DNA of 64,000 nucleotides, from NCBI RefSeq assembly GCF_018446385.1, contig NC_056004.1, positions 31,688,492 to 31,752,491 on the forward strand, given 5' to 3'. Positions 1 to 11,512 of this stretch are shown piece by piece. The position numbers were made by a program, and so were the translations under genes. How positions within the stretch are numbered: position 1 is the stretch's first letter; every line of letters starts with the position of its first letter. This DNA is from Zingiber officinale (taxonomy: Eukaryota; Streptophyta; Magnoliopsida; Zingiberales; Zingiberaceae). Below the pieces are notes generated by a model. The model saw only the letters and a list, made by a program, of their open reading frames with translations. It did not search any database and had not been told where the DNA came from.

Positions 1-15
1 ATTTTCTAAGATTCA

Positions 16-970
16 ATGAGCACTAACCTTTCAACTAGACCTTTAGGAGAATTTTTCGTACCCATTTCTAGAAGATTCAGATCTCCCATTGTGCAATCCC
101 AAATTGAAGCAGACAATTTTCAACTTAACCCAGAATTAATTTTCATGATACAAGGTCACAAATTTAGAGGAGAAAATTTAGAAAACCCTTATGAACACCT
201 GGAGATATTTCTTGGATATATGGTGAATTATGAGGGAGTCTCTACTGATGTTGTTCGGTTGATTGCATATTTTTTAGCATCAAAGATAGAGCAAGGACTT
301 GGTTTTATTCTCTCTCTCCGCAAAGCATAACAAGTTGGGAATAATTGGAGCAACGATTCTTGAATTACTTTTTCCCTCCAAGAAGAACAGTGTACATGAG
401 GAATTACATTACAAATTTTACTCAGGAAGATGGAGAATCACTATTTGAAGCATAAGATAGATTCAAAGGGTTATTAAGGCAGTGTCCTCACTATGGGTTG
501 GAAAGATGACTAACAGTGCACATATTCTACATAGGGATTTTTTTTTCAAGTAAGAGATTTTTAGATTCAACGAGGTTCCTTGATAAACAAAAGTTTAGAA
601 GAAACATATACATTAATTGATCTAGTGACAACGAACCTCTAGGGATGGTCAAGTGAAAACTTAGTGACATCTCCCTCGAGAATTCTAGAAGTGTGATCCA
701 TGAATGCAACTGTGTCGATTGAACAAGATGCAATGTAACTTTCCATGAGACTTGAAAATAACAAAACACAGAATGAGAAGTCGTAAAAAAAGAGAAGTCC
801 AATACAGATTGTAATGCTTTCAAGTTTAGATGTGACGAGAATCTTGAAGAATTTATGAAAGATTTGTATAGAAATGAGGGGGAGAACAAAGGGAAATCAC
901 AAAAACTCAATTTCAACACTCCAGAAAATGTCTATAGGCCACAAGTACCCTTCCCTCAACGGTTGGTCAC
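16..970 (+). pseudogene. gypsy gag remnant, copy A
   Basis: The open frame at 16-330 (104 codons) carries the plant gypsy gag pattern of a FQLNPELIFMIQ-like stretch, then F-RGEN--NPYEHLE-FL, close to the gag at 42.6-42.9 kb on the other strand (FEIKPAIITMVQ, GGGPHEDPNQHLEVFL). After 330 the gag reading continues in shifted frames: a FTQEDGESLFEA stretch followed by a stop near 450, then RFKGLLRQCPHYGL, a LIDLVATN stretch near 610-640, and a gag C-terminal PFPQRL word near 950-965. Several stops and frameshifts make it a pseudogene. The minus-strand frames over 527-919 are shadows. Confidence 0.8.
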
Positions 971-1244
971 ACTATAACATTGGACAAGCAATTTGGATCT
1001 CCGCCACTTGGTAAAAAAGGGGACTGAGGATAGGAATCAGAAATCCACTCTAATGACGCAGCAAGATAATTTTGTACTATAAATCCCTTTCTCACAAAGG
1101 CAAGATATAATTATGAGCGAAGACAAATTGCGTAGATTATGTGATAATAATTTAGTTGCATGCAAATTGGTTGAATTAAATCAGGATGATGAATTTTCAA
1201 ATGATGATGAATTAGTCACTTGCAGCCAAGATTTAAAATCTCGA

Positions 1245-2170
1245 TATGTGCCAAGGTTTCGATCATAGACCGAAACGATACGGTTTGGGTATCGTATTGT
1301 GCCGTGCCGATACAGTTTCGATATTTTTTTTATTTATATATAGTAATTATTAAATAAATATGTTTATGGTATATTAATAAGTTGTATATTGATTTTATAC
1401 AAGTTTTTGAACAACCTAATATGATTAGAAAAAATAATTAAATATAGTTTTCTTTAAAGCTATATTATTAACTCGAATTAAAATTGATATATCATAATTA
1501 TATAAATTAATTGTTTATGCATTTAATTAATTATTAGTTTAAATCTTATATATTTAAAATAGTAAAAAAAAAATCAAAATATCAATTAAACAGAAACAAA
1601 ATATAAATAGTAACAAAAAATTATCAATATAAATATGATTTATTAGAATTTTTTTTAGTAAAATTTAAAACAGTAAAAAAGAATTTTATAATATCAATTA
1701 ATATTTTTTTATTTTAAATATATTTATAGGGATAATTTAATTAGGCTTTATAAAAATCTATTCAAAATATCACATTTTAGTTGGAAATTGTTTAAATTAA
1801 TTAAATCTTTTTTCTTTTTAACAGTACGACATAACAGTACGCACCGTCCCGTGAGAAGCGCTCACGTGGCGCTTCCGACGGCGGCGTCACTTCTAGTGCC
1901 GGTGGAGGCATCCCGCGGTGCTTCCAGCGCCACCGGAAGCGTTGCGAGACGCTTCTGATGGTGCCGGAAGCGTCGCGCGACACTTCCAGCTCGCCTCCGC
2001 GCCACTAGTGTCTTGCGACGCTTCCGGTGGGGCGGAGGCGTCCCGCAGTCGTCGATTGCGTGCAGATGACGCACACGAAATTTATTACGTGCGGTGTCGA
2101 TTTCGCTTCCACACCGGAATGGTAAATTCTAGCGGTTTCGGGCGGCATGGCTCAGCACTTCAAACCTTGC
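1245..2170. mobile_element. Insert in gypsy internal region, possible non-autonomous DNA element (copy A)
   Basis: The composition changes abruptly here. The left edge carries CGATACGG/CCGTGCCGATAC words, followed by about 500 bp of very AT-rich DNA. A GC-rich stretch (1845-2060) then holds repeated CGCTTCC/GGAAGCGTCGC modules. The edges read CAAGGTTT at the left (about 1253) and AAACCTTG at the right (about 2162-2169), an 8-bp inverted match. No target duplication is evident and no protein is encoded, so the family is not assigned and the boundaries are approximate. Confidence 0.45.
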
Positions 2171-3478
2171 TTGCAACTTTATTGGACTACTTAATGATGA
2201 AGATTTTTATGATAAGATGATCATTTTGAAGTTTCTTATGGAATTATTGATTCTCCTAGTGATGAAATTGATCTTAGTAAATTATCTAACGCTATATGTG
2301 ATGAAGTTAATGTTTTAGAAGGAAGTGTAGGGAACCGTGTTATGGAAGCAGTATCTCATGAATCACTTCCGGTGTTCCCACAACCACTCGATATTATGGA
2401 AATTGTAGAAAATGATCAAGTTGTGGATATAAGTGTGGGGACTCATGCAGAGAATCACCACTTTTGGTGTACTACCACCTGAGCCAGAACCATCATTTCA
2501 TCCAAAAGAAGCCTCATCCACTTGTTTAGTACTCCTCAGCAATGCAAGGTCAACATTTCTTGTGATCTTTTAGAAAATTTCATAGAGATACCTATAATTG
2601 ATCTTGTTGGATGTGACTCAATTTCTGATGCATGTTTCATCAAATTCAATATAGTTCTAGCTCTATCTTATATAATATGCATGTGGGAGGTATATTTTCC
2701 CTGTGAGTGTGTAGATTTTCACAAAGCCAGGATTTAGATGCTCACACTAAACCGTCTCCGACCACTAGAAAGAACTCGCAAGGAGACGAAGATAGTTTGA
2801 CCATTACACATGCCTACTTGATAGTTGCTATCATGTTGATTTGTTTCCGAAAGGTTGACGTAGTACAACATAGTAATGATTCATTTTGTTAGACTAGTAC
2901 CATGGTGACCATAAGTGACCCCTTTCTCAATATTTTAGTTACTGAATCATGTTCAGTTTGTGAAAGCTCATTTGGAAAAATTGAATTCCTAAATGAGAAG
3001 GAAACATTTGAAATACAATAAAACACTTGAGTGACAAAAGGAATAAAAATTAAAATGAAAGAAAATGAATAGTGGAAATAAAGGGATAAAAAAAAAGCTG
3101 TCATGAGTGGAAATGATAAGATGCCCCTCTAAGACCGAGTTAGGTGACTGGGGTTATCTATCCATTTCTCTCAATACTGAGCATACTTTTGAGACTTTGT
3201 GTTGGGAAGAGAGGACGAACCTTGCGTATAGCAGGTATGTGCCTAATGCTAGAAACTATGGAAACACACTTGAGTTACAGAGGAACTTGAAACCTTAGGA
3301 ACAAATTATATACTGTGCACCTAAGCTAGCTCGTTAGGCTTGATGAAACTAATTGAATACCTTTGCTTAAAGATGATACTACCTGATAGGATTAGATGAA
3401 CTTATTAAAATTTAGGAGATATGAACTCACATGCATTCTTGATATTGATATTTGCTTGAGGACAAGCAAGGGTTAGGT
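2171..3478 (+). other. Degenerate gypsy internal DNA and 3' UTR, copy A
   Basis: No coding domain is recognisable. From about 2890 the sequence is the 3' UTR of a gypsy family: its words (tcatgagtggaaat, cgagttaggt, gtgggttat-like) match in reverse the 3' UTRs at 33550-34500 and 44835-45820. This links the three elements as relatives. Confidence 0.65.
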
Positions 3479-3815
3479 CTATAGGATTTTCACACTACAT
3501 GTAACCCACATTTGCATGCATAATTTGATATAACTTGGTTTTATGCTTCATTTCATGCTTTATTGTTCCTATATACTACTCTTGTGTATTTTGGATGACA
3601 GGAGCGAAACGGGGAGCGAAAAGGCCAAGCCAAAAGCCATGCCTTGCCACGGGCAGCCCTGGCTATCGCCATGGGTCGTGGCAGGCTCGACCACCAAGCC
3701 ATGGGAGTCCGTATCCAGCGCTAGGGGTCATGGCCGCTAGATCTGAGCTTTCTCACGTGACACGGCCCCTGGTGCCCAGCGGCACGGGCCGTGTCATGCG
3801 GCCTACCTTAGCACC

Positions 3816-3822
3816 TATAAAA
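3816..3822 (+). promoter_or_regulatory. LTR TATA box (copy A)
   Basis: TATAAAA directly after the GC-rich palindrome-bearing region of the 3' LTR. The same box occurs at 17413 and 22543 in the sister LTRs. Confidence 0.6.
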
Positions 3823-4583
3823 ATGGATTCGATCAAATCGGTCCGGGGTCGGGACAAAGGGACTTCATCCCCCTCCTTAGGAAAGGGTTTTCCCATCTTG
3901 GGGAAACCCTAGAGCCATCACGATCCATCCATCTCCGGCGCAAGGAACTACTATACCGGGAATCTTCTCCCTAAGCATCTCTCTATCTCTATTCATTGTT
4001 TTCATCTATATGAATACTTTCATTTGTGTCTTTGGATTGTAATTCATTTGTTATGGAGTAGTTCTCATGATTCTAGGATGTAGGGACTAGCTCTTTTGTT
4101 ATGTGAACAATTTTTCAGGTAATCTATGTGTTTGCATGTTTTTTGTTCGATGAGATGTGTGTTTATGATCTGGATCTACCGTATTAACACGATCTCAATA
4201 CCAAAAGCACGAAATTTGTATCCCACGAGGGATTGGGGATGAACCGAAAGGAGAACCTGACCCTCCGATCCTTAGAAAACTGAGACGCGGAGAGTCAGAT
4301 ACGAAAGTGAAACCCGATTTACCGCAAGGAACCCTAGGCAATTATAGAACTTAATGGATCATACCTAATGCGTTAAACAATTAGGGTTGATATGCTGTTT
4401 TAGAAGAAAAAGTTCACATCGAATACCATAGGATGGTCTACCTATATAAATATACATTGAGGACTGGAAACCAAATATAGATTAGGTGTTTCCAATCATT
4501 TGGGTGAAACCGAAGTCCTAGAATTGCCTTCACCACTGCCTTCTCTCAGTGATCTCACTACCATTTCCTGTGATAACCCTCTG

Positions 4584-4609
4584 CTCTCTCTCTCTCTCTC
4601 TCTCTCTCT
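4584..4609 (+). repeat. (CT)n microsatellite in LTR
   Basis: About 13 uninterrupted CT units. The counterpart in copy B is at 23311-23336. It is nearly absent from the 5' LTR near 18188, so it expanded after the LTRs diverged. Confidence 0.9.
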
Positions 4610-4885
4610 TTGTGATCACTGAGGTCCTACTGCCTTTCAATTGTAATCTCTCCGATTCCCTCTTTTCTGCCTCTCTACTCATCATACTCTTTCCCTCACT
4701 TCACTAGCTCTTTCCTTCTCTCTCTACTCTCAATTTCTAGTTTTCAAGCACTCGTGAACCAACCTCCAATTATCTAGATAATTCGCTGTACGAAGTTAAC
4801 TAGTACTTAATGAACAATCTCTGTGGATTCGATCTTATTATTACTTGACGACACTTCCGTGCACTTGCGGATTTGTCGCACAACA

Positions 4886-7408
4886 ACCATCTACTAGTAT
4901 AAATATGTATGTTGCTATATTGCTCGGATAAGAAATAGAAATTTTTGAGGATTCTCTTTAGATTGTGTAATGCAATCTCCCTATGGTGTGATGCCAAGGA
5001 ACCTTAAGTGGGAAACCTATGTTTTTACAATCCTTCTACACTTCTTTCCCACCTAGTTTCAGATTCCCATTCCACAATCCTTCCAACACTCAATCTTGCT
5101 TCTTGTGCTGCATCACTTGTCCTTACCCTTCTCAATCGTTTGCAATCCAACCTCCCCTTGCCTTGCCCTTATCATCCGATTCACTCTCTATCCGATCATT
5201 GTTCTTCCTATACTCTCTGGATACCCAAGTCCATGGATGCATTTTCTATAGTATCTTTATAGTATGATAATAATTTTAAGAACTTGAAAATAGAAAACTC
5301 ATATGACTTTCTTGAAGCATTTGAAAATAGAAAGCCTTACAATTAGCTGAATTTGATTCATTATTTCTTATTCCTGATATCATAGAATTGGATTGTTAAC
5401 TGGTTATTCACATTCTTGGCATGCATTTAATTAGTGACTTTAAATAAATAAATAAATGATCTTGCTACTGAATTGGTCCAGAGACAAGCATACAGCTGTC
5501 TTCTAGTTTATTTACTCATAAAGCAATAAATAGCATTGGTTTTTCCAGTTATTCTAGCAACCATGGAAAAATATTTCCAACTACAAATATTATGAGGAAC
5601 TACTTATGCAACTTATTGAACGCTAACGAATGGTTGTTTGGTTACTTATTCAAGAATGATGTATTTGATGGTAAATACAATAATATTCTTTTACAATTAT
5701 TTTGAAATATGAAAATGTATCAAAGATGGTCATAAAAAGTCACACTTATATGACAAAAAGTAAAAAACATCATCGTCTTCCTTAAGTATGCACATTATTA
5801 TATCTCATATCTTTTTAGATCTTATTGTTGCATTACTTTAAAATTTCACTCATTATTTCATTCAAATTAATTTTAATCTATGTCACTGATCAGATGAGTT
5901 GATTTACATCACTACTACTGATATCTAGTAAGGTAATTAGGGAGTGCTTTCCGCCTGCGGATTAGGTAGGCTTGTGACTTTTTTTTTATGAACAAATCTG
6001 TTAGAAGAACTTTAACTACAAGGATCATTGACGTTGTTGAAAGTCCTCCAATAATTATTTTTTTTAAAAAAAAAAATAGAACCTGAATCAATATTTATCA
6101 ACCTTAGTTATAAATAGCAGCAGGTCAGTTACCCATATATTTAGGTTCTATTCAAACCCTAACCTGAATCAATTAGGCAATTAACACTTAGGATGATAAG
6201 CATATATCTGAGACAGCAGGTGGTGCCCAATCCCTTCGCCTACGATCTAGTGGTGGGTCCCTTCATCGCATGGCGGTTGTCCCATGAGAATCTTAAGATA
6301 TGTTATTATTTGTACACTGTATGTAAGTATAATAAAAGTGCAACCGTGTTTTACTAAATTAATGCACCATTTTTACTAAAACAGTGCATCTTGAAATACA
6401 GAATTGGTGCACTTATAATCTGCAAAACTTTCCAACTGTAGACAAGTCTGCAAAACTATCACATACGTTTACTAAGCTAGCACACCTTGCAATATAGAAC
6501 TGCAGCACTTATAATCTAGTAGAATACTCCTATCTCATTGTATACAAGCCTACAAAATTACGATACCTACATCTGCTAAACTAGCGAACCTTGGTATATT
6601 AAACTAGCACACCTAAAATTTGAATAAATAACCATGCATTTTATAATTGTTTCTTTAAGATTCCTGCACAAGTATAACATGGTGAGGATGAACGGTGCCT
6701 TCACTGAAGTTTTGTCTTATTCAAAGGTATCGACTTAAATGGATAAAATATGAGGGCAATGGCTACTTTGAATCCAACCAGGACCTGATTATGAAGCACA
6801 ATTGAACACCGAAAATATACTTAGATGGTTGGATACTTGCGAGCACTTGATTATTAGGTACCCATTGCCATCCATATCCTTCATGCTTTATACGAAGTAG
6901 ATTATGGAAGTCATACAAACTTTCAAAGCAAATGGTCAATTTGGTGAATGAAAGACTATTATGATTTAGCACAATGAGAAATTAATAGGGAAAAGGATAA
7001 TCTGGTTGCAAATAAATGTACTATTAGGCCTTTCTCAAAATAATTCTAGGATCGGAGGAGTGTTTGTTATCTAGCATGGAGAAATAACATAACACTAATT
7101 GCTGCAAGAGAAGCCACAAACTAAGAAAAAACAATTAAAGCTACAATTTAGCAATCTTCCATGCAGTTGAAACAATGCGTACCATGACACGACTCAAAAG
7201 ACAAAACAAGATATGAATCTTAAAATCCATCAATTTCTTGAAAATTCAACATTTCGAGAACAGTAAATAGGAAGTACCCATTCAACGAAAATCCTTTCGA
7301 TGCCTTGCTATTTCTCTCTGGAAATGAAATTATTATCATAAGCTCCCATCAAACATGAATTAGGAACACCCAAATCACAGTAAAAAAAAAACAAAGAATG
7401 GAAATTAC
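4886..7408. other. Flanking DNA between 3' LTR and gene-like exons, copy A
   Basis: Host DNA right of the gypsy insertion, conserved in copy B. It holds a 100-bp degenerate tandem repeat (6375-6622) but no recognisable gene domain. Short open frames conserved in both copies (for example 5008-5262) follow from the recent duplication and are not evidence of coding. Confidence 0.6.
6375..6622. repeat. Degenerate tandem repeat, about 100-bp unit (copy A)
   Basis: Two and a half units begin at 6375, 6471 and 6575. Each starts with actaaR-ctag/cag, then gcac-ctt and a gcacttataatct word. Units differ strongly from one another but are preserved in copy B (25101-25358), so the repeat predates the duplication. 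Confidence 0.6.
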
Positions 7409-7763
7409 CGTCCAAATTACAAGGCAATTCCTTTTTGTCCTCACAATGAATGGCCTCCACCTGATCACGCAATCAAATGGCGATGAAGTTTTTTTTAATA
7501 GAAAAAAGATAACTAAAATTTCAAGATCCCATTATCTAAACCTCGGGCTGCTCATTCTTGGAGCATAGATTGACGGTCAAGAATCTCCCCGTCGCAGGCG
7601 AAATGCTCGGTGTCGTCCTGGGGGCAGCAATTTGAACCCTAGAAACGTTCCGCTGAGATGATCGAACGCCTTGTAGCGCGAAAGGATTGGCTCCGGAGAG
7701 AGATGAGAGGATGAAGGTTCCAGGACAAGAATTTGAGGTGGTTAGGGGGGCGAGGGAGCTCAT
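7409..7763 (-). CDS. Candidate 5' exons of a nuclear gene for a plastid-targeted protein (copy A)
   Basis: Exon 1 runs from ATG at 7763 to 7542 (74 codons). It is rich in Ser/Thr/Ala/Pro/Arg with few acidic residues until its end (MSSLAPLTTSNSC... to ...CSKNEQPE), the composition of a chloroplast transit peptide. A GT donor at 7541-7540, an AG acceptor at 7462-7461 and a 52-nt exon 2 (7460-7409, VEAIHCEDKKELPCNLD) with a GTAATT donor extend the frame. A possible third exon lies near 7310-7350. A TATA-like stretch sits at 7840-7850 on the minus strand. I do not recognise the protein family. Frame and splice signals are intact in copy B. The rest of the gene is not found, so it may be a truncated gene. 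The exon model is inference. Confidence 0.45.
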
Positions 7764-7839
7764 GAAGGCCGGCAACGCGAGGCGAGCGTCGAGGGAACGT
7801 TTGCCAACGTAGCCAGCTCAAACGACAAACCTCTGGGTC

Positions 7840-7850
7840 TATATATATCG
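7840..7850 (-). promoter_or_regulatory. TATA-like box of the candidate gene (copy A)
   Basis: GATATATATA on the minus strand, about 80 nt upstream of the candidate ATG at 7763. The counterpart in copy B is at 26574-26583. Confidence 0.35.
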
Positions 7851-8000
7851 TTTTATAAAAGCAATGATATACTTAAAAAGAAAAAAATCTCAGAAAAATT
7901 TCACATATGAATATATGATCCATCATTTTATTTTTTATGGATTTCATTATTTATGTATCTATTTTTAAGACTTTCATTAAAAATTTTTCCTTAAACGTAT

Positions 8001-8005
<5 letters not shown>

Positions 8006-8034
<29 letters not shown>
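8006..8034. repeat. (AT)n microsatellite
   Basis: About 14 AT units. Copy B has a shorter tract near 26742-26757. Confidence 0.85.
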
Positions 8035-8037
<3 letters not shown>

Positions 8038-8062
8038 ATGAACAATAACTATGAATAATCAC

Positions 8063-9590
8063 CAGGATAACCCATTTTTCCAGGCGCAGGTGAGAAATAA
8101 AACCTGAAAGGTGCTCAGTGGTTATTTGCACAATTAAGTCCAGCAGCTTAGGGAACAAAAGGCTATTGGTTCTTTATAATTTACACAAGTACACTGAACA
8201 TCAGAAAATTGAGATTATTCAACTGAATGAGTCAAGCTACCCTGAAATAAAAGATTACAGTATCTCCTCTCATGCTAGAGGATAAAACTTTGCAGCTAGT
8301 TAAGCCACCTGTAGTAGCCTTTAGTTCCCTGCATATATGCAAGCAAGTAAACCGAGCCACACTGACAATAACCAATATCAAGATTATCAAAAACTGGAAG
8401 CAATACGTTTGTTTGGGGATAAATTTGTGAGAGGAATGACCAAAAAGGAACAAACAATTACATAAATTCTGAACTAAAATGACAGAGATGCCCAAGTAGC
8501 AGACTGATATCAAAAAAATTTAACCATTGGATATCCTTTAGTAAAAATAAATAAAGCATATAAAAATAAAGACTTATCCAAAAACCAATCTCAAATGAAA
8601 TAATTCAACAATGAATGAAATCACAATCTTCCATTACATTTATTTATTCATCTCAAAAATAAAAACTAGAAGAAATTGGCTAGCTATTTTAAATTGATTT
8701 CCAGATAAGCAAATCTTTAGTTTAATGCATTAAAAAAAATTATCATTCACATTTTTCCACTAGAAAATCATACTTTTCAAGTACATTTTACAGGGAGTAC
8801 GCAAGCCAGGATATGAAAAAAGAAAGAAAAACTAACCAAACCAACAAAAACGTTGTCAGATAGTATACGGTGTTAAGTAGCCCATAGGAGAGTACTCCTG
8901 CAACTCCATATCTCTTTAACCTCTGCATTATCCTATGTAATAAATACCATAGTTGATATAAAGAGAAGAAAACATGTGCATGAAAAACACTTGGAATAAT
9001 AAACATACTAGAAAAAGGATTGAATGAAACACCATTGAGATGATAAACACATGATGTGCATAAAAATTTATTCCATCATCTATTTAGTTGAGCTAAGAAA
9101 TTGAATGTGACACCATCAAATAGAAGATAAACGGTATACACAAATTGTCAAATTATATAGCTGGACAGGCAGTGCAATTGATCATTTTTTTGTCAAAATT
9201 TTTTGCAGCAGTTCCCGTGGAGTGAAGCTGCATTTAGCTTTAAAATTTACTTGCACTTCCAGAACAAAGAGGAAACCCAGGACAGATAATTCATTGCAAA
9301 CAACAGAATTGGCAAACATGGAAAAAATGCAAGGAAGCTAAAGAAGCTAGTATGTTTTGTATCAGACCTATTGGCACTAGTATGAATCCAAATGTTATAT
9401 TATATTGGTTCCATCAGAGGAAGTCAAAATTTGATCTAGAGAAATACAGCAGATTAATTGGGTAAATAAAGACCTGATGTTTCCTTTGATGCTACCTTGC
9501 ATAGAGCTTAACGGAGGGAAAAAATTAATATAAATGACCCCATATACTGGGCGCAAACATGTCTTAATCATGATGATGAGTAGCTACTGC
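8063..9590. other. No recognisable feature
   Basis: Right of the duplication edge. AT-rich, no coding domain, LTR edge or tandem repeat that I can support. Short minus-strand frames (8232-8513, 8788-9006) show no family motif. Confidence 0.5.
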
Positions 9591-9763
9591 TTCCTTTGCT
9601 CTATGTGTAAAAGAAAGATAGCCCGGTACACAAAGCTCCCGCCAATGTCGGGAAGAGTCTATTGTACGCAGCCTTATTTTACTTTGCAATAGGTTATTTC
9701 TGAGACTTGAAGTCGTGACCTCTAGATTACATGGCAACAACTTTTCCTTTGCTCCATGTGTAA
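9591..9763 (-). mobile_element. Au-type SINE
   Basis: On the minus strand the sequence runs from a GGAGCAAAGG-AAAGTTGTTGCCATG head through GGTCACGACTTCAAGTC (the RNA polymerase III B-box region, mutated from the usual ggTTCGAaTCC) and AAGGCTGCGTACAATAGAC to GCGGGAGCTTTGTG-ACCGGGCT and a short T-rich end. This is the plant Au SINE order. Near-identical 20-bp words flank it (9591-9610 and 9744-9763, one mismatch) and look like a target duplication. The right-hand word also resembles the SINE head, so the 5' boundary is ambiguous. Confidence 0.75.
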
Positions 9764-9959
9764 CCAACTAATTTATTGTGTCTCAATATCATGGTCATTA
9801 AGATGTACGTCAGAGTTCTTTGGTACCTTGAGGTTTTCTTAGATACATGCTTTTTAATCGTGATTTAGGTCACCTTCATTAACTAAATATGATAACGCAA
9901 ATTCGGTAGGCTGTCTTATAGACTGATGATCCACAGGTTATTATTCTGGTCTTTTAGAA

Positions 9960-10311
9960 AAGACTCGTATATGGGAAAAGTGAAAGGCATGAGACCAAGC
10001 ATCAAAGAAAAGTTAGAGATAGAATATAGAGCTACCGCTTTTCATCACATATGAGTTTATTGGTTCAAAAAGCTAATGACTAGGCTAGGTATTCGTCCTA
10101 CTAATCAATGAAGTTATATTGTAATAACAAAGTTGCTATGCATATTGACTCCAACCCAGCATTCCATAAGAGGACAAAATAAAGAGATATTAGCATTATG
10201 TTGTTAGAGAAAATGTACGATCTAAGGAAATCATTGCATTTTTTTATTAGTTCCAATCACCAGATGCTACATCTTTGAGATGTCTTATAATTCAATATAT
10301 TTTGTAACTAA
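9960..10311 (+). pseudogene. Ty1-copia RNase H C-terminal remnant
   Basis: Across shifted frames I read an EYRA-like start near 10023, then RLGIRPTN, a LYCNN-like stretch near 10115, MHIDSNPAFHKRTKH near 10138-10180 and a REKMYDLRKS-like stretch. This matches the end of copia RNase H (EYRA, LYCDN-SA, NPVFHERTKHIE, VREKV). Stops and frame changes are frequent. The frame is cut by the inverted-repeat element at 10312. The copia 3' end resumes at 11513. Confidence 0.65.
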
Positions 10312-11512
10312 GGTGGCGTTTGATTTAGGGGTTTGGGAATGAGGAAATGGATTCATTCTCAAACCTTATGTGTGGTTGATGGGAATGGAATCAAGATTTT
10401 GGAATGAAACCCAAAAACTTGGGTATTGATAAAACCCACTTCTTCCCTTGGGTTTTGATAAGAATGAGAATGAAAATTAAGTTTTAGATAAAAATACCCT
10501 TAATATATTTGTTCAATTTTTCTTTCATTTCACTTTCTCTCCTTGTTCTCTCTCATCATATTTTCTCTCTCCTCATTCTCTCAACATACTTTCTCTCTCC
10601 TCATTTTCTCTCATCACACATTTTCTACTATTTTCTCCCTATATTCTCTCTCATCACATACTCTCTCTCCTCATTTTCTCTTTCTTCATTCTCTTCTATC
10701 ACACTCTCTCTCCCATTACACACTCTCTCCTCATTTTTTTATCACACTTTCTCTCTCCTACCATACTCTCTCCTCATTTTCTCTCATCACACTTTCCCTC
10801 TCTTCATTCTCTCCCATCACACTCTTTCTCTCCTCATTTTCTCTCATTACACATTCTCTATCATTTTCTCCATGTATTCTCTCATCACAGACTCTCTCTT
10901 CATTATCCTTCATCACACTTTCTCTCCCATTACACACTCTCTCATTTTTTTCATCACACTTTCTCTCTCATAATATTTTCTCTCTCCTTAATCTCTCCTA
11001 CCATATTCTCTCTCCTTATTTTCCTCATCACATTTTCCCTCTCTTCATTCTCTCCCATCACATTCTCTCTTCTCATTTTCTCTCATCACACTTTTCCTCT
11101 CTTCATTTTTCCTATCATACTTTCTCTCTCAGTATTCTCTCTCATCATACTTTCTCTCTCCTCAATCTCTTCTCATTTTCTCTCATCATATTTTCCCTCT
11201 CATCATACTTTTTTCTCTCAATCTCTCCTATCACGCTCTCTCTCACCACAGTTTCTCTCTCTTCATTTTTCTTCTCATCATACTTTCTCTCTCATCACAC
11301 TTTCTCTCTCATCATATTTTTTTCTCACATCTAATTTTTCTCTTATTTTCCTCTAAGGGTAAAAAAGAAAATTTAGGTTCATTCCGATTGAAAATATTCA
11401 ACTACCAAACATTATTTTTTAAAATGATACCTAAGCTCATACCCATTCTCATTCCATAATATTATGATATCCATTCCCATTTTGATTCTTAGGAGTGAAC
11501 CAAACGCCACCC
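10312..11512. mobile_element. Terminal-inverted-repeat (MITE-like) element filled with CT-rich satellite
   Basis: The left edge GGTGGCGTTTGATT and the right edge, read in reverse complement, GGTGGCGTTTGGTT form matching termini. Inside both ends are related GGGAATG/GAATGG words. The core (10515-11345) is CT-rich satellite. The element splits a copia remnant: RNase H lies left, and its polypurine end (gatatatatgtaccagctt, then aagggga) lies right. AAGG flanks both sides, but a full target duplication could not be fixed, so the superfamily is unassigned. Confidence 0.65.
10515..11345 (+). repeat. CT-rich minisatellite (TCTCTC-CATCAC modules)
   Basis: About 830 bp of repeated TTTCTCTCTC, TCATTTTCTCTC and CATCACAC modules in variable order. 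It produces long open frames (154 and 263 codons) of Ser/Leu/Phe/His only, which are an artefact of composition. Confidence 0.9.

Larger units (their letters stand above)
1..4885 (+). mobile_element. Ty3-gypsy remnant, copy A (internal part plus 3' LTR)
   Basis: Right part of a gypsy element whose 5' LTR lies left of the window. It has a gag remnant (16-970), a foreign AT/GC-rich insert (about 1245-2170), degenerate sequence without recognisable pol (2170-2890), a 3' UTR typical of this family (about 2890-3478, ending in the gaggacaagcaagg word that precedes many plant gypsy 3' LTRs) and the 3' LTR (3479-4885). Reverse transcriptase, RNase H and integrase are absent, so the element is non-autonomous or heavily deleted. 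The same element is seen with both LTRs at 17001-23612. Confidence 0.85.
3479..4885 (+). repeat. gypsy 3' LTR, copy A
   Basis: Homologous to the 5' LTR at 17001-18502 and near-identical to 22206-23612. It holds a GC-rich CACGGCC/GGCCGTG region (3755-3805), a TATA box (3816-3822) and a CT microsatellite (4584-4609), and ends ...CAACA at 4885. The first roughly 10 bases of the LTR (TGATAAGTGT in the 5' LTR) are not recognisable, so the start is approximate. It is strongly diverged from the 5' LTR, which implies an old insertion. Confidence 0.85.
1..8062. repeat. Segmental duplication, copy A (right part)
   Basis: This block matches 18669-26801 base for base over almost all of its length, in the same orientation. 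The offset drifts from 18668 to 18739 through small indels. The match stops after the shared words ending at 8062 and 26801, beyond which the copies are unrelated. It is already matching at base 1, so the left edge lies outside the window. The block contains the 3' part of a gypsy element plus flanking DNA, so the duplication happened after that element inserted. From about 7850 to 8062 the copies look more diverged than elsewhere. Confidence 0.95.

Noticed and set aside
527..919. 130-codon minus-strand frame, and its counterparts at 19195-19655
   Set aside because: Antisense to the gag remnant; the counterpart in copy B is split into other frames.
5008..5267. Two overlapping frames conserved in both duplicates
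   Set aside because: Conservation is explained by the recent duplication; no domain, and two frames cannot both be real.
10509..11334. Long plus-strand open frames (154 and 263 codons)
   Set aside because: Only Ser, Leu, Phe, His and a few others, generated by the CT-rich satellite; no codon structure or domain.
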